From contig CP099424.1 of the NCBI GenBank assembly GCA_024114885.1, forward strand, positions 744,001-808,000: 64,000 nucleotides of DNA, given 5' to 3'. Source of the DNA: Septoria linicola. Taxonomy: Eukaryota; Ascomycota; Dothideomycetes; Mycosphaerellales; Mycosphaerellaceae. The notes below the pieces were generated by a model. The model was not told the DNA's origin and ran no database searches. It saw only the letters and a program-made list of their open reading frames with translations. The position numbers and the translations under genes are program-made. Shown here piece after piece: positions 1-9,091 of this stretch. The number at the start of each line of letters is the position of its first letter. Within the stretch, counting starts at the first letter, position 1.

Positions 1-1615
1 GTTGTTGGTTCTGTGCCGAAGCAGGGGGTAGACCTGGTGCCTGCTTTGGCGTAGGCTGTGCCTGAGATGGAGCTTGCGGCTGCGCTTCGGGCAAGGATGG
101 CTCCTGAGCGGCTGAAGCCTGACGAGGTGCTGGAGGGAGGGAAGTGCGTGGCTGAGCAGGAGGAGAGTGCTGTGGCGCATGGCGAGTCTCTGCCTCCTCG
201 CGCTCCTCGTCTACATCTGGACCAGCTTCGCCATTGAGACCCATGCTGCCAAATTGTACTGCGGCTCTGTCCACTGCGTTGTGACCAGGCATGACCACTG
301 CTTCCTGTTGCTCTTGCACTCGGCGCTGGAAACTTGCACTTCTACCGCCATGACCCGCAAGACGGTTGGCGACAGTGGCGTAGCCTCCGACTGGAGGACG
401 ACCGATTGGCGCTTGTTGTGTTGGGAGAGGGGTGAGGTTACGAGGGTCGGCAGAGCCAGCAGTGCTGGCTACGGTGTGCGTGGCGGGCGGTAGGGTGTCG
501 TCAGGCAGATGCTCTACGTTCTCTTCTGTCAGAGGATCCTTCGAAGGAGTTAGCGTAAGACCTTCAACTTCTGACGTTACTGGGCGCTCTACTGGGGCAG
601 TGGCAGTGGCATTCTCAGGCGTGGCGGCGGCGATGGCTGGCTCTGGCTCCGGTACTGGTGCTGCAACTTCAGGCAGCGCTTCAGGGACTGGCTCGGCTTC
701 CTTTGCGGCCTCAGATGGGAATTCTGTTGCAGATGGCACCGGCTCTGGTCGAGGCTGCTCAGTCGCGTCTAGCTCAACAGCTTGAGGCTTGGTCAGTATC
801 TGCTTAGGCACGACAGGTGCTGGCGCTGGCTTTGGTGCCGCAAACATGCTAGCCCAGCTCTTCTTTGCGCCGCTCTGTTCTATCACGCTGCTGGTTGCTG
901 GCTGAGCAGCTGCAGCTGGTGGAGGGTCCACAGCAGTCACAGTGCCCAATACTCCATCGCCCGTACCGGCAGTGTTCTTTATTGGCTCTGCTGCGGTGTC
1001 GTCCCAGCCTCCAGATGCTTCATTGGCTGCTGGTGTGTCCCAGGCAGTAGACTCCGTAGTAGGCACAGATGTGCCTGCGGCGTCCTTTGCAAGGCCATTT
1101 GTAGTTGCGTGACCACCACGTCCACCACGGAACCCGCCTCTGCCGCGATCTGCTCCGCCACGGCCGCGACCGCCGCGTGCGCCCTCAAAGCCACCTCTGC
1201 CACGCGCACCCCTAGTGCTGAAGGGAGGACGGTCAGAAGCACCTGCAGCTGTCGACTCGGCTGGGACTTTCGAGCGAGCGCGGTCCTTTGGCTTCTTTAC
1301 TTCGGCGAATTGTGACACTGCGCCCTGGGTGATCTTGTCAACAGTCGCGCCGACATCACCGCCAGCTTCCTCAATGGCGAATACAAGGTCGGTGTCGGTC
1401 CAGTCGGGGAACATGTCTTTGAGCATTCCGAGCTCTGGTTGGTACTTCTTCTTCATCTCGCCAATTTCGCCTTGGTCTTCGAGTGACTCTTCGATTTCTG
1501 CCGCATCGTTTGAAGTACCATTCAGCTTTCTGCCGCCGCGAGGACCTCCGCGACTCAGGCCTCCTCTGCCGCCTCTGGCGGAGCTTCTGCCCCTCGATGG
1601 TGCAGTTTCCGACAT
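1..1615 (-). CDS. DEF1: Def1-like RNA polymerase II degradation factor, 5' part (3' end outside window)
   Basis: The frame is open from the ATG at 1615 to the left window edge (538 codons), so the C-terminus is missing. The first 30 residues are Arg/Gly-rich. A CUE-type ubiquitin-binding domain follows at about residues 62-102 (MLKDMFPDW, then a helix ending near DKITQ), then a second RGG-rich stretch at about 130-170 and a long Pro/Ala/Glu/Gln-rich disordered tail. Near plus positions 233-293 sits the motif MPGHNAV..VQFGSMGL, which resembles the short conserved motif of UBAP2/UBAP2L-type proteins. Yeast Def1 recruits ubiquitin ligases to stalled RNA polymerase II through its CUE domain, and UBAP2/UBAP2L are reported as its human counterparts. 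The order CUE, RGG, Q/P-rich tail supports Def1. The RGG boxes could also suggest an RNA-binding role. The gene is divergent from the next one. Confidence 0.78.
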   Translation of the reverse strand, partial: MSETAPSRGRSSARGGRGGLSRGGPRGGRKLNGTSNDAAEIEESLEDQGEIGEMKKKYQPELGMLKDMFPDWTDTDLVFAIEEAGGDVGATVDKITQGAVSQFAEVKKPKDRARSKVPAESTAAGASDRPPFSTRGARGRGGFEGARGGRGRGGADRGRGGFRGGRGGHATTNGLAKDAAGTSVPTTESTAWDTPAANEASGGWDDTAAEPIKNTAGTGDGVLGTVTAVDPPPAAAAQPATSSVIEQSGAKKSWASMFAAPKPAPAPVVPKQILTKPQAVELDATEQPRPEPVPSATEFPSEAAKEAEPVPEALPEVAAPVPEPEPAIAAATPENATATAPVERPVTSEVEGLTLTPSKDPLTEENVEHLPDDTLPPATHTVASTAGSADPRNLTPLPTQQAPIGRPPVGGYATVANRLAGHGGRSASFQRRVQEQQEAVVMPGHNAVDRAAVQFGSMGLNGEAGPDVDEEREEAETRHAPQHSPPAQPRTSLPPAPRQASAAQEPSLPEAQPQAPSQAQPTPKQAPGLPPASAQNQQ

Positions 1616-2065
1616 TGTGATTGTGAAATGTGGTATGTGGTTCGGAGAGTGAACCGTGAGATGGATGTGAGGTTCGTGTGCCGTGCGATGCCGTGTCCGA
1701 TGCAAGGCTGTTGTGGACTTCCGCTGTTTGCTGGAGCGTGAAGAGAAGGCCTCTGAGGACAACGAAGGCTGCGCTGAGCCAATGTCCAGAGACCAAAAGG
1801 AAGGCGCAAAGCGTCCAGTAGAGAAGCTTCGACCAGGACGTGATATCGGAAGAAAAGGGCAGTCGCAAAGTGCCGGAGGTGGATTGTGTTTGTGAGGTTG
1901 AAGTGAGGCTTTCGCAGCTGGAGGTGTAAGAACGTCTTGGCGAGAAGCAAGGTCAAGGACGTCCAAACTCTAAAACCGAGCGAAGCACACATCTCGTGAA
2001 CACTAACGCGATACAAGCCCAATATCACCTGACTCGTCAGCGTGATAATCGTGTCAGATGAGGAC
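1616..2065. promoter_or_regulatory. Divergent intergenic region
   Basis: This 450-bp stretch separates the start codons of the Def1-like gene (minus) and the unknown gene at 2066 (plus), so it must carry both promoters. I see no clear TATA box or repeat in it. The longest frames inside are overlaps or antisense frames without recognisable domains. Confidence 0.5.
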
Positions 2066-3589
2066 ATGTTCGCGCGCCATACGCAGGCCAGGAGGATGAA
2101 GAAGACTGGCGTAGTGCAAGGTCTCAAAAGCCTTGCTGACAAGATCCATCCCAATGGCAGCGCGCCACTTACTGCCAACGAGTCCAAACGACTCTTGACA
2201 GCTTTGACAAGCTCATTCCGAAGACATCTCGATGCAGCACATCCATCAACTGTCGAGGTTGAGAAGAAGAAGCGTGCTCAGCAGCATGGGCCGCCGCATA
2301 TCAATGTCAGCGGCATCCACTCATCTGCCGCCTTTGCCCAAAAACACATGGCATCTGTGTTGACGAATCCACTACTAATGAAGGGTGGCAAAGATTACGG
2401 AAGTGCCAAAGTTGAGCTAGCCAAGAATCCTCACAAAGATCCTATCGAGCTACTTGAGCAATATGAGAAGGAGGGTGTTGCCACTGTGCGCATCGCCGAG
2501 CTCTGCCTGGAGAATGTCCGGAAGGAGTACGACACTGTGCCCGAGGCCCGCAAGTCAAAATTGCTTGAAGAGCTTCAGCCGGGAAGGAGAGTCTTCCTGT
2601 GGTTGTTGCAGAGCGGTCAATACATGCACAGATCATGTGTTGACAATGTCCCTTTTCTCGAGCTCCTTGTGCACTTCTTGCTCCGCGAAGGGCGACAAAA
2701 AGAGCTCTGGCAATGGCTGAAGCTAGACTTCCAAGCACCAGATCCACCAGAGGGCGCGCCTCGCAACACGACATATAGTTATAAGAAGCGCATGGTACAC
2801 TACTATCGCTGGAGAGGGCGGCTCCTTGCCAGTATGGTCCAGAATGTTATGAATATATCATGGCAGCCTCTACCTGGAAAGACACAAGTCCTCCGTGCGG
2901 GCAACCTGCACTCAGCGATCGGCATAATAGCTGATGCAGTGAATCTCCAGAAGTCCGTGTCCATGAAAGGCGAGCCCAAAGATTGGCCCCACCTCGCTTG
3001 GATACCTCTTGGACACACCATCACATATGTGGTCAAACTATTGACCAGACGGCTACAGCCCTATAACGACAGGGGAGACGTCAAGCTCAAGGACGGCGAC
3101 CGTATTGATCCTGCTCGATATGACGAGCTCATCGCCTATGCGCCGCTAGGGTTCGATGTAGCAGTGCACGAGCTCGCAAGAACCGACAAGTGGAGGGATA
3201 CGTGGATGAGAATAGATGCCGCAAATCTTCACCTGCATCATCCTTCATCCCCATCCGCAGAGCCCCTGTTGCACATTCTGCGCTTGCTTATGCCGGATCA
3301 ACGCAGCGAAAGCAACCCTAAGTTTCTCGCCGCGCTACAGGACCAGGCAGCGCTGCGCAGCAGGTGGGGCCACAGTATCGTTGAGGGTGCATCTATTTTC
3401 ACACAACATGGCAAGCACGAAGAAGCAGCATGGGTCAGAGGCAGGATCCCTCTATATGTTCCCGAGTTTGTCGGGTACGAAGCCATAGACGAGCGCCGCG
3501 CCGACCTTGCAAGAACGCAGCTGAATTCTGACCAAGGAATTGAGGTTCCGCAAAGCATGCAGCGTATCCCATTCCCAAGCTTTGCCTAA
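2066..3589 (+). CDS. Unknown protein, possibly mitochondrial, 507 aa
   Basis: This is an intact single-exon frame. It is open upstream to a TGA at 2030-2032, but the codons between are GTG, not ATG, so the first usable ATG is at 2066. The N-terminus (MFARHTQARRMKKTG) is basic, Arg/Lys-rich and poor in acidic residues, as expected of a mitochondrial presequence; this is inference. The rest is mostly helical in character with paired aromatic-rich helices (for example LVHFLLREGRQKELWQWLKL at about residues 202-221) that recall TPR/PPR-like superhelical proteins, but no repeat is clear enough to name a family. There is no signal peptide or membrane segment. I do not recognise the protein. Full-length coding quality and absence of frameshifts make it a real gene. 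Confidence 0.7.
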   Translation: MFARHTQARRMKKTGVVQGLKSLADKIHPNGSAPLTANESKRLLTALTSSFRRHLDAAHPSTVEVEKKKRAQQHGPPHINVSGIHSSAAFAQKHMASVLTNPLLMKGGKDYGSAKVELAKNPHKDPIELLEQYEKEGVATVRIAELCLENVRKEYDTVPEARKSKLLEELQPGRRVFLWLLQSGQYMHRSCVDNVPFLELLVHFLLREGRQKELWQWLKLDFQAPDPPEGAPRNTTYSYKKRMVHYYRWRGRLLASMVQNVMNISWQPLPGKTQVLRAGNLHSAIGIIADAVNLQKSVSMKGEPKDWPHLAWIPLGHTITYVVKLLTRRLQPYNDRGDVKLKDGDRIDPARYDELIAYAPLGFDVAVHELARTDKWRDTWMRIDAANLHLHHPSSPSAEPLLHILRLLMPDQRSESNPKFLAALQDQAALRSRWGHSIVEGASIFTQHGKHEEAAWVRGRIPLYVPEFVGYEAIDERRADLARTQLNSDQGIEVPQSMQRIPFPSFA

Positions 3590-4096
3590 AGGGCGATGGG
3601 CTTGTGCCTTGTTATCGAATCTTAGTGGAGCACTCAGCATCTTCTGCATTTCCCTGGGAAGTGTGTTCTCTTACCCGGCATGCCGTCGACGAGAGCCCAA
3701 ATTTGTGAACCTTGGTACGTACTTGAGTATTCTCTGCGCTATGTAGCTCAATAGCTGATTCGATACAGGGTCATTACAATACACAAGAGTCGAGATAGCG
3801 CTCGAGGCAATCGTTGTTGCATTGGAACTGATCAAGCTGAAGCTTGCCCAATGGTACGATGCAGCCATCCCTCTGTCGGGCATATTTAATGTCATTTCCT
3901 CATAACCACATCTGGAGGGTATCTAAGGAACTAATGCTGGCTAGCTAGTGTTTGGCGCGTCTTCACTTTGCGCCATCAGGCGACCTGCGAGACGACCAAT
4001 ACAGCCGCTTTCCTGCCGAGAGTCGTGTGTACACCCACGGCCTTTCCCGTGGTTCCATGTCGCTAAGTTATGCAACTCGCCACCTCCAAATCAGAC
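3590..4096. other. Intergenic, convergent gene ends
   Basis: Both flanking genes end here (plus gene at 3589, minus gene at 4097), so the stretch is expected to hold two 3' UTRs and terminators. Short frames in it show no domain. I see no repeat or RNA gene. Confidence 0.4.
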
Positions 4097-5077
4097 CTAC
4101 TTCTGGACATCGGCAATCTGGCTGTCTTCCGGCCAGACATCATATCCAAAGTCACCCTTCATGTTGACGAAACGGGTGTGACGACCCTTTGCGACCTCGT
4201 TCACGGCTTGGAAAGCCGCATCACTCAGCTCAATGCTCTTGAAGTTGCCCTCGATGCGCGATGGAGTTGAGCTCTTTGGCAGCACAACGTATCCTCTCCT
4301 GATACCCCAGGCAATCAATACTTGCGCAAGCGTGTTACCACCCTTCTCCGCGATCTTGTTGAGCGTCTCGTTCGTGTTGACCTTCTCGCCGGTTGTCGGT
4401 ACCTGGTTTTGCGATCCGAGCGGCGAGTATGCCTCTGGCAGGATATCGTTCCTAAAGCAGAACTTTACGAGCTCATCATTTGGCAGGAATGGGTGGATCT
4501 CGATTTGGTTGACAGCAGGCTTGACCTTGGCCCAGCTGAGGAGATCCTTCAGACCAGGAACTGTCCAGTTGGAGACACCAATAGCTCGCGCCTTGCCGGC
4601 CTCGTACAGCTCCTCCATCGCCCTCCATGTTGGCTGTGGCTTGTTGGTCAACTCCTCCTTGATGACGTACTGTCCCTTCTCGTTCAGCTTTGGCATGTTC
4701 TTCTCATCCTTCTCAGCTGCGATCGGCCAGTGCACAAGGAAGAGATCCACGTAGTCGACCTTCAGCTTCTCGAGGGAGTTTTGCAGCGACCACTTCACCT
4801 CTTCTGGCTCGTGAAGGTGGTTCCAAACTTTTGTGCAGATGAAAATGTCGCTTCGCTTTACGGAAGTGTTGTCCTTGAGGAAATCTGCGACGGCATCGCC
4901 AACTTCGCCCTCATTTTGGTAGAACCAGGCGCAATCGAGGTGTCGGTATCCAACCTTGAGGGCGTGTGTAACTGCTTTGTAGGTCTCGCCTTTGGAGCCC
5001 TCGTTGGCAAAGGTGCCAAATCCTACAGCGGGAACCGAGACGCCGTTGTTCAGCGTGAAAGTCTTTCCGTCAGACAT
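4097..5077 (-). CDS. Aldo-keto reductase (glycerol dehydrogenase/Gcy1-like)
   Basis: This single exon encodes 326 aa, the usual length for the AKR family of monomeric NADPH-dependent aldehyde/ketone reductases. The catalytic tetrad is complete: Asp48, Tyr53, Lys83 and His116 (in LDCAWFY, CTK and LVHWP). The family N-terminal pattern NNGVSVPAVGFGTF, the GVSNW motif and the cofactor-binding LPKSSTPSRIEGN region near the C-terminus are all present. No signal peptide is seen, so it is probably cytosolic. Close relatives are fungal glycerol 2-dehydrogenases (NADP+) and aldose/xylose reductases. Substrate cannot be told from sequence; candidates are dihydroxyacetone/glycerol, D-xylose or D-galacturonate-derived aldehydes. 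It is divergent from the HAD gene across a 1.3-kb spacer. Confidence 0.9.
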   Translation of the reverse strand: MSDGKTFTLNNGVSVPAVGFGTFANEGSKGETYKAVTHALKVGYRHLDCAWFYQNEGEVGDAVADFLKDNTSVKRSDIFICTKVWNHLHEPEEVKWSLQNSLEKLKVDYVDLFLVHWPIAAEKDEKNMPKLNEKGQYVIKEELTNKPQPTWRAMEELYEAGKARAIGVSNWTVPGLKDLLSWAKVKPAVNQIEIHPFLPNDELVKFCFRNDILPEAYSPLGSQNQVPTTGEKVNTNETLNKIAEKGGNTLAQVLIAWGIRRGYVVLPKSSTPSRIEGNFKSIELSDAAFQAVNEVAKGRHTRFVNMKGDFGYDVWPEDSQIADVQK

Positions 5078-6371
5078 GATGTGTAATTCTGTGAACTGTC
5101 AGTCTACCGCCTGAGAGTTGAGATTCGTCGTTCCGCCCGCCGTCGCGAGGCTGCAATCGTAGAGATCGCAAGACACGGCAGGTCGAATAGTAGCTCACCT
5201 CAAATAATGCTTTTGCTTGATCAATTAGAAGAAGATCTCGAATTTGTTGCTGGTAGTCACGACAAGATGAGTATGTTGTGACTTTTATGAAAATAAGAGC
5301 TTTGACTTTGGTGAATTTCTGGTTGACTTCTCGCAAGAGATCTTGAGGACAAAGCGACGAGCTGGTTTCTGATTACTTCTAGCAACACTTCCTCGCTGCC
5401 TCTCCGGCCTCAATGCAATCATCTCGTTCAGACTTTTCGGCATAACCACCTCACCGCAAATGGTCCCCTCTGTTGACAAAATCGACGTCACACCATCAAC
5501 AGCCCACCATCTCCGCTTCCGATGTTGGCCGCGATAGAGAGGACGACTGTCGCAATATGTGGATACTCGCGCAAAAATCAGTCGCTTGAATCCATGGACG
5601 GTATCATTGTGTGATATCATACCAGTGTCCGCCGAAGAAGAACCAGTGCAGACCCTGAGATTGCTTTCGGCCCGTGGTGGCACTAGCCACACGCTGCAAC
5701 ACGTTGGATACGCTGGACGTGAGGTGGACGTTTCCAACAACATGCGGCTGATCCACTGCGTGCAACGGAGAGTCGCACATGAAAGAGCAGTACGTACCGT
5801 TCATTGGGCGCGTGCTACGAAGCTTTGTCCTCGTGCCGGCTTATCGAAGCCTTCTTTGCAGCAATTGCTGGTCTACGAAACCTTAACACTCTGACAGAGT
5901 GTATTCGACTTCTCTGGATATGTTCCACATTTAGCAGGACCTTTTTGCATGGTGGCATGTCGTCTTATCTCGGGAACGAGAATAGGTGCTGGAGAAGTAT
6001 GACATCGTTGCCGCAAGAGGGTGGAGTCCTTCGACCAGCTCTACACGGTGTGGAATTACGTGCATGGGCATGTGTTGAGATGACCGGACGAAAACCTCGC
6101 AAAGCGCTTGCTGACGGCAACACTGTCCGAGGATTGCCAGCTGTTGCTCGAGGACGGCTTTCAATCGTGGGTCGAATATAAACAGAAGGTACCCTGGACG
6201 AGGACCGCTGCCCTTTTCCTAAAACATCATCTTTCACACCTGTGACCTCACAGATCTCCATCATATACCCATCTTTCGAGGTCTACTGAGTGTCTCCTCT
6301 CTTCTTACAGCTCATCTCATACATCGACTCTCACAGAAAACCATACGCTCACGAATATCAATATCGCAATC
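5078..6371. promoter_or_regulatory. 1.3-kb divergent spacer (AKR / HAD hydrolase)
   Basis: Both neighbours start at its borders, so it must contain two promoters. A TATAAA stands at 6177-6182, about 190 bp before the ATG at 6372, followed by a CT-rich tract (about 6290-6340), typical of a fungal 5' UTR. Open frames of up to about 150 codons inside have no recognisable domain and overlap each other on both strands, so I do not call a gene. Confidence 0.45.
6177..6182 (+). promoter_or_regulatory. Candidate TATA box of the HAD hydrolase gene
   Basis: TATAAA lies 190 bp upstream of the ATG at 6372 and is followed by a pyrimidine-rich leader. The position suits a fungal core promoter, but no transcript start is known. 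Confidence 0.35.
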
Positions 6372-7901
6372 ATGCCAGGCTTCGACGACAAGGACTTTGC
6401 TGCACAGGCTGGCCCAGCCAACAACACTCAGGGAACGACTGACCTCGCTCCAGAGGAGGGCGTTGGAGGCCATGGCCGAGGTGCCAGCGGCAACTACGGT
6501 GCCATCGAGGTGCCAGCAACGAGAAGCAGCATCGCTGATGCAGCCCCATACATGCACCAGCTATCTCTATCACCATCCCAAAAGGACCGACGAGGCTCCC
6601 GCAACTCTTTTGGTGCTGCCCTTCCCATCCCTCGATCGAAGCGTCAGTCTCGACTTTCCTCTGTAGCCTACGCCGATGGCCGACCACAACGTCCGGGCAT
6701 GCCGCCCATCCAGCCAACCCGCGAGATCTTGGCCAGTCAGGTGCAGGACATGTCTCAGCAGAAGGTTGCAGCAGCCAAGGATATGGCATTCGTCTTTGAT
6801 ATTGATGGTGTTCTCGTCCACGGTGACAGACTTATTCCAGAGGGTCAGCGAGTCCTCGAGATCTTGAACGGGGACAATGAGCTCGGTATTAAGATCCCAC
6901 ACATCTTCCTCACAAACGGCTCCGGAAAGCCAGAGCAGCCTCGCGTGGAACAGCTCTCGAAGATTTTGCACAACCCAATAAGCACAGAGCAGTTCATCCA
7001 GTCGCACACACCAATGTCTGCTCTTGCTGAGTACTACAAGACTGTTCTCGTCGTCGGTGGTGAGGGATACAGGTGCCGCGAAGTTGCCGAACAATATGGC
7101 TTCCAAGATATCGTTGTGCCAAACGACATTATTGCCTGGGACCCAACGATCGCTCCATACAGAGTGTTCACTGATGAAGAGCGTGCCACTTCTCGTCCAA
7201 GAGATTTCTCCAAGACTCACATTGATGCCATCATGGTGTTCTCCGACTCTCGCGACTACGCGACCGATATGCAAATCATTATGGACCTGCTGCAATCCGA
7301 GAACGGATTGTTCCATACTCGCGCCAAGGACCCAGTGTCGCAACGCATCCCGATCTACTTCTCGCAAGGTGATCTTCTGTGCCCAACAGAGCACCCATAC
7401 CCCAGAATGTCGCAAGGTGCCTTCCGTATTGGCCTGGAGGCCATGTACAAGGCCCTGACTGGCGAGGACCTCGAGCGTGTCGTGTACGGCAAGCCTGAAT
7501 TGGCTACGTACAAGTATGCCGACGAGGTCATCTCCAGCTGGATGGAGACAATCCACAACGAGGAGAAGTTGCCAAAGAACATTTACATGATCGGTGACAA
7601 CCCAGCTTCGGATATTGTTGGTGGCGTAAGTTTCGCTCTCACACAAGTTCTGTCAGTCATCACATGCTAACATTATCTCCAGAACATGTACGGCTGGAAC
7701 ACTTGCCTTGTCCGCACTGGTGTCTTCCAGGGTGGTGACAATGACGAGAATAACCCTGCCAACTTTGGCGTCTTCAAGAACGTTTTCGAGGCTGTGACCA
7801 CGGCCATCAAGAAGGAACTTGGCCAGGACTTCAAGTTCAACTGGTCTGATGAGAACATTAACCCATTGAAGGTGGCCGCTGCCGCCGCTGCCATCGAGTA
7901 A
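6372..7901 (+). CDS. HAD-superfamily hydrolase, CECR5/HDHD5 type
   Basis: Two exons (6372-7625 and 7683-7901) encode 490 aa. The 57-nt intron has a GTAAGT donor, a perfect TGCTAAC branch point at 7665-7671 and a CAG acceptor, and splits the frame in phase 0. After a disordered Ser/Arg-rich N-terminus (about 135 residues) comes HAD motif I, FVFDIDGVLVHGD, with nucleophile Asp143 and Asp145. The motif LTNGSG and motif IV GDNPASDIVGG with its acidic residues follow. This order and the insert between motifs fit the CECR5 subgroup of class IIA HAD phosphatases, which are usually mitochondrial or cytosolic; the substrate is not known. Upstream features are a TATA box and CT-rich leader. Confidence 0.88.
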
Positions 7902-9091
7902 GGAATGATGACAGATGTTTTCACACATCAGGATTGCATAAAAAAGGCGTTTCTTCTTGATTTCCGGTTTCCGCATGGCGAAGCATAGCGACCAGATTTG
8001 CGCAGGCGCAGGGCTAGATAGGATAGTTGGTCAGTCGATCTACGGACGACTCTGCATGAAAGCAGCAGACGATATTGTTTCGTCTTTACGAATGTTCAAT
8101 TTCAGCATCGCTCTCACTCTCACGTTGCCAACTGATCATTGTCGTCGTCTTCACCGCTTGTGGAACGTCCTGATCCCTGCCTTGGAACGGACCATGTTCG
8201 TGCTCGTGCTTGTGTGACCACTCCATGTCTCACCACTTCATCAAAGCAACCACTTGCCGACACCACCTTCGAATGTTACCAACAACGTTAGAGAACAGGT
8301 GCAATGAGGTGGCCAAACGATGACCGAGCTGATGCGAGGAAGATCACACGATACGCACGCCAAATCCCTTGACAAAAGATGGCGTCGAACCCTCACAGCC
8401 TCTCCCGCTCCCGTGTGCGCCGAGCGAAAAGGAACCCGCGCCAACAAGCACACACAACGGTGAGCCGTGATCTATCAGTATCACAGCAAGTCTTACCGGA
8501 GCAAGTGAAACAAAAGGAGACTGTATGAAATATCCCATTTGAACATGCCATAGCTACGATTGGCGCGAAAGTCGTAAGAGTAGGATGGGCACATTTGCAC
8601 GACTCGCGGCTCGCATTAAGTTAGGCTTCTGTCGCTAATGTCTACCGAAGGGGAAAGTAGACGGTGACGATCTTGACCAGGCATCCCAAATGGCTAGTAG
8701 GAGCGGTAAAAGCGTCTTGTGCATTGACTGCCCTGCCCTTTGCTTTGCTACCACTGCCAGCAGCTGCTGGGAGGAGGCGTTGGGCTAGACGCTGTTGGCA
8801 GGCGTCGTCAGTAAGATAACAGCCTCGTGGCAAGTCATCGGCCGCCGCTGCTGCTGCTCGCCTTTTTGTATTTTCCCCTTTGCGACTGTGCACGTCTGCT
8901 GCCCGTTGGGGTTGTCGCTGTTCGGTCTCATACACATTTCGCCGCCGTTGCTACTGGATTTGGGAAATCTCGCCGGAAGCTGTTTTGGATTGGATTTGGC
9001 AATACACAATCGCATTGATTCATCAATCTGGACTCACGCGAGGCGGTCATAGCGCTGAGCAGAGTGTGTGTACAGAAAGTGGTACTGCAGC
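7902..9091. other. 1.2-kb intergenic region
   Basis: It contains the 3' end of the HAD gene and the promoter of the F-box gene. Several overlapping frames of up to about 97 codons occur on both strands around 8640-9015, but none has a recognisable motif. No RNA gene or repeat was seen. Confidence 0.4.

Noticed and set aside
2042..2065. Upstream extension of the 507-aa gene
   Set aside because: Would start with GTG; nuclear fungal genes start with ATG, so 2066 was chosen. The same reasoning was used for 9068, 15204, 33569, 38629, 41918 and 45658.
4322..5086. 254-codon plus frame opposite the aldo-keto reductase
   Set aside because: Exact antisense overlap with an enzyme that has all catalytic residues.
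6570..7646. 358-codon open frame on the minus strand
   Set aside because: It lies fully opposite the HAD hydrolase exon, has no motif, and follows from the codon bias of the sense gene.
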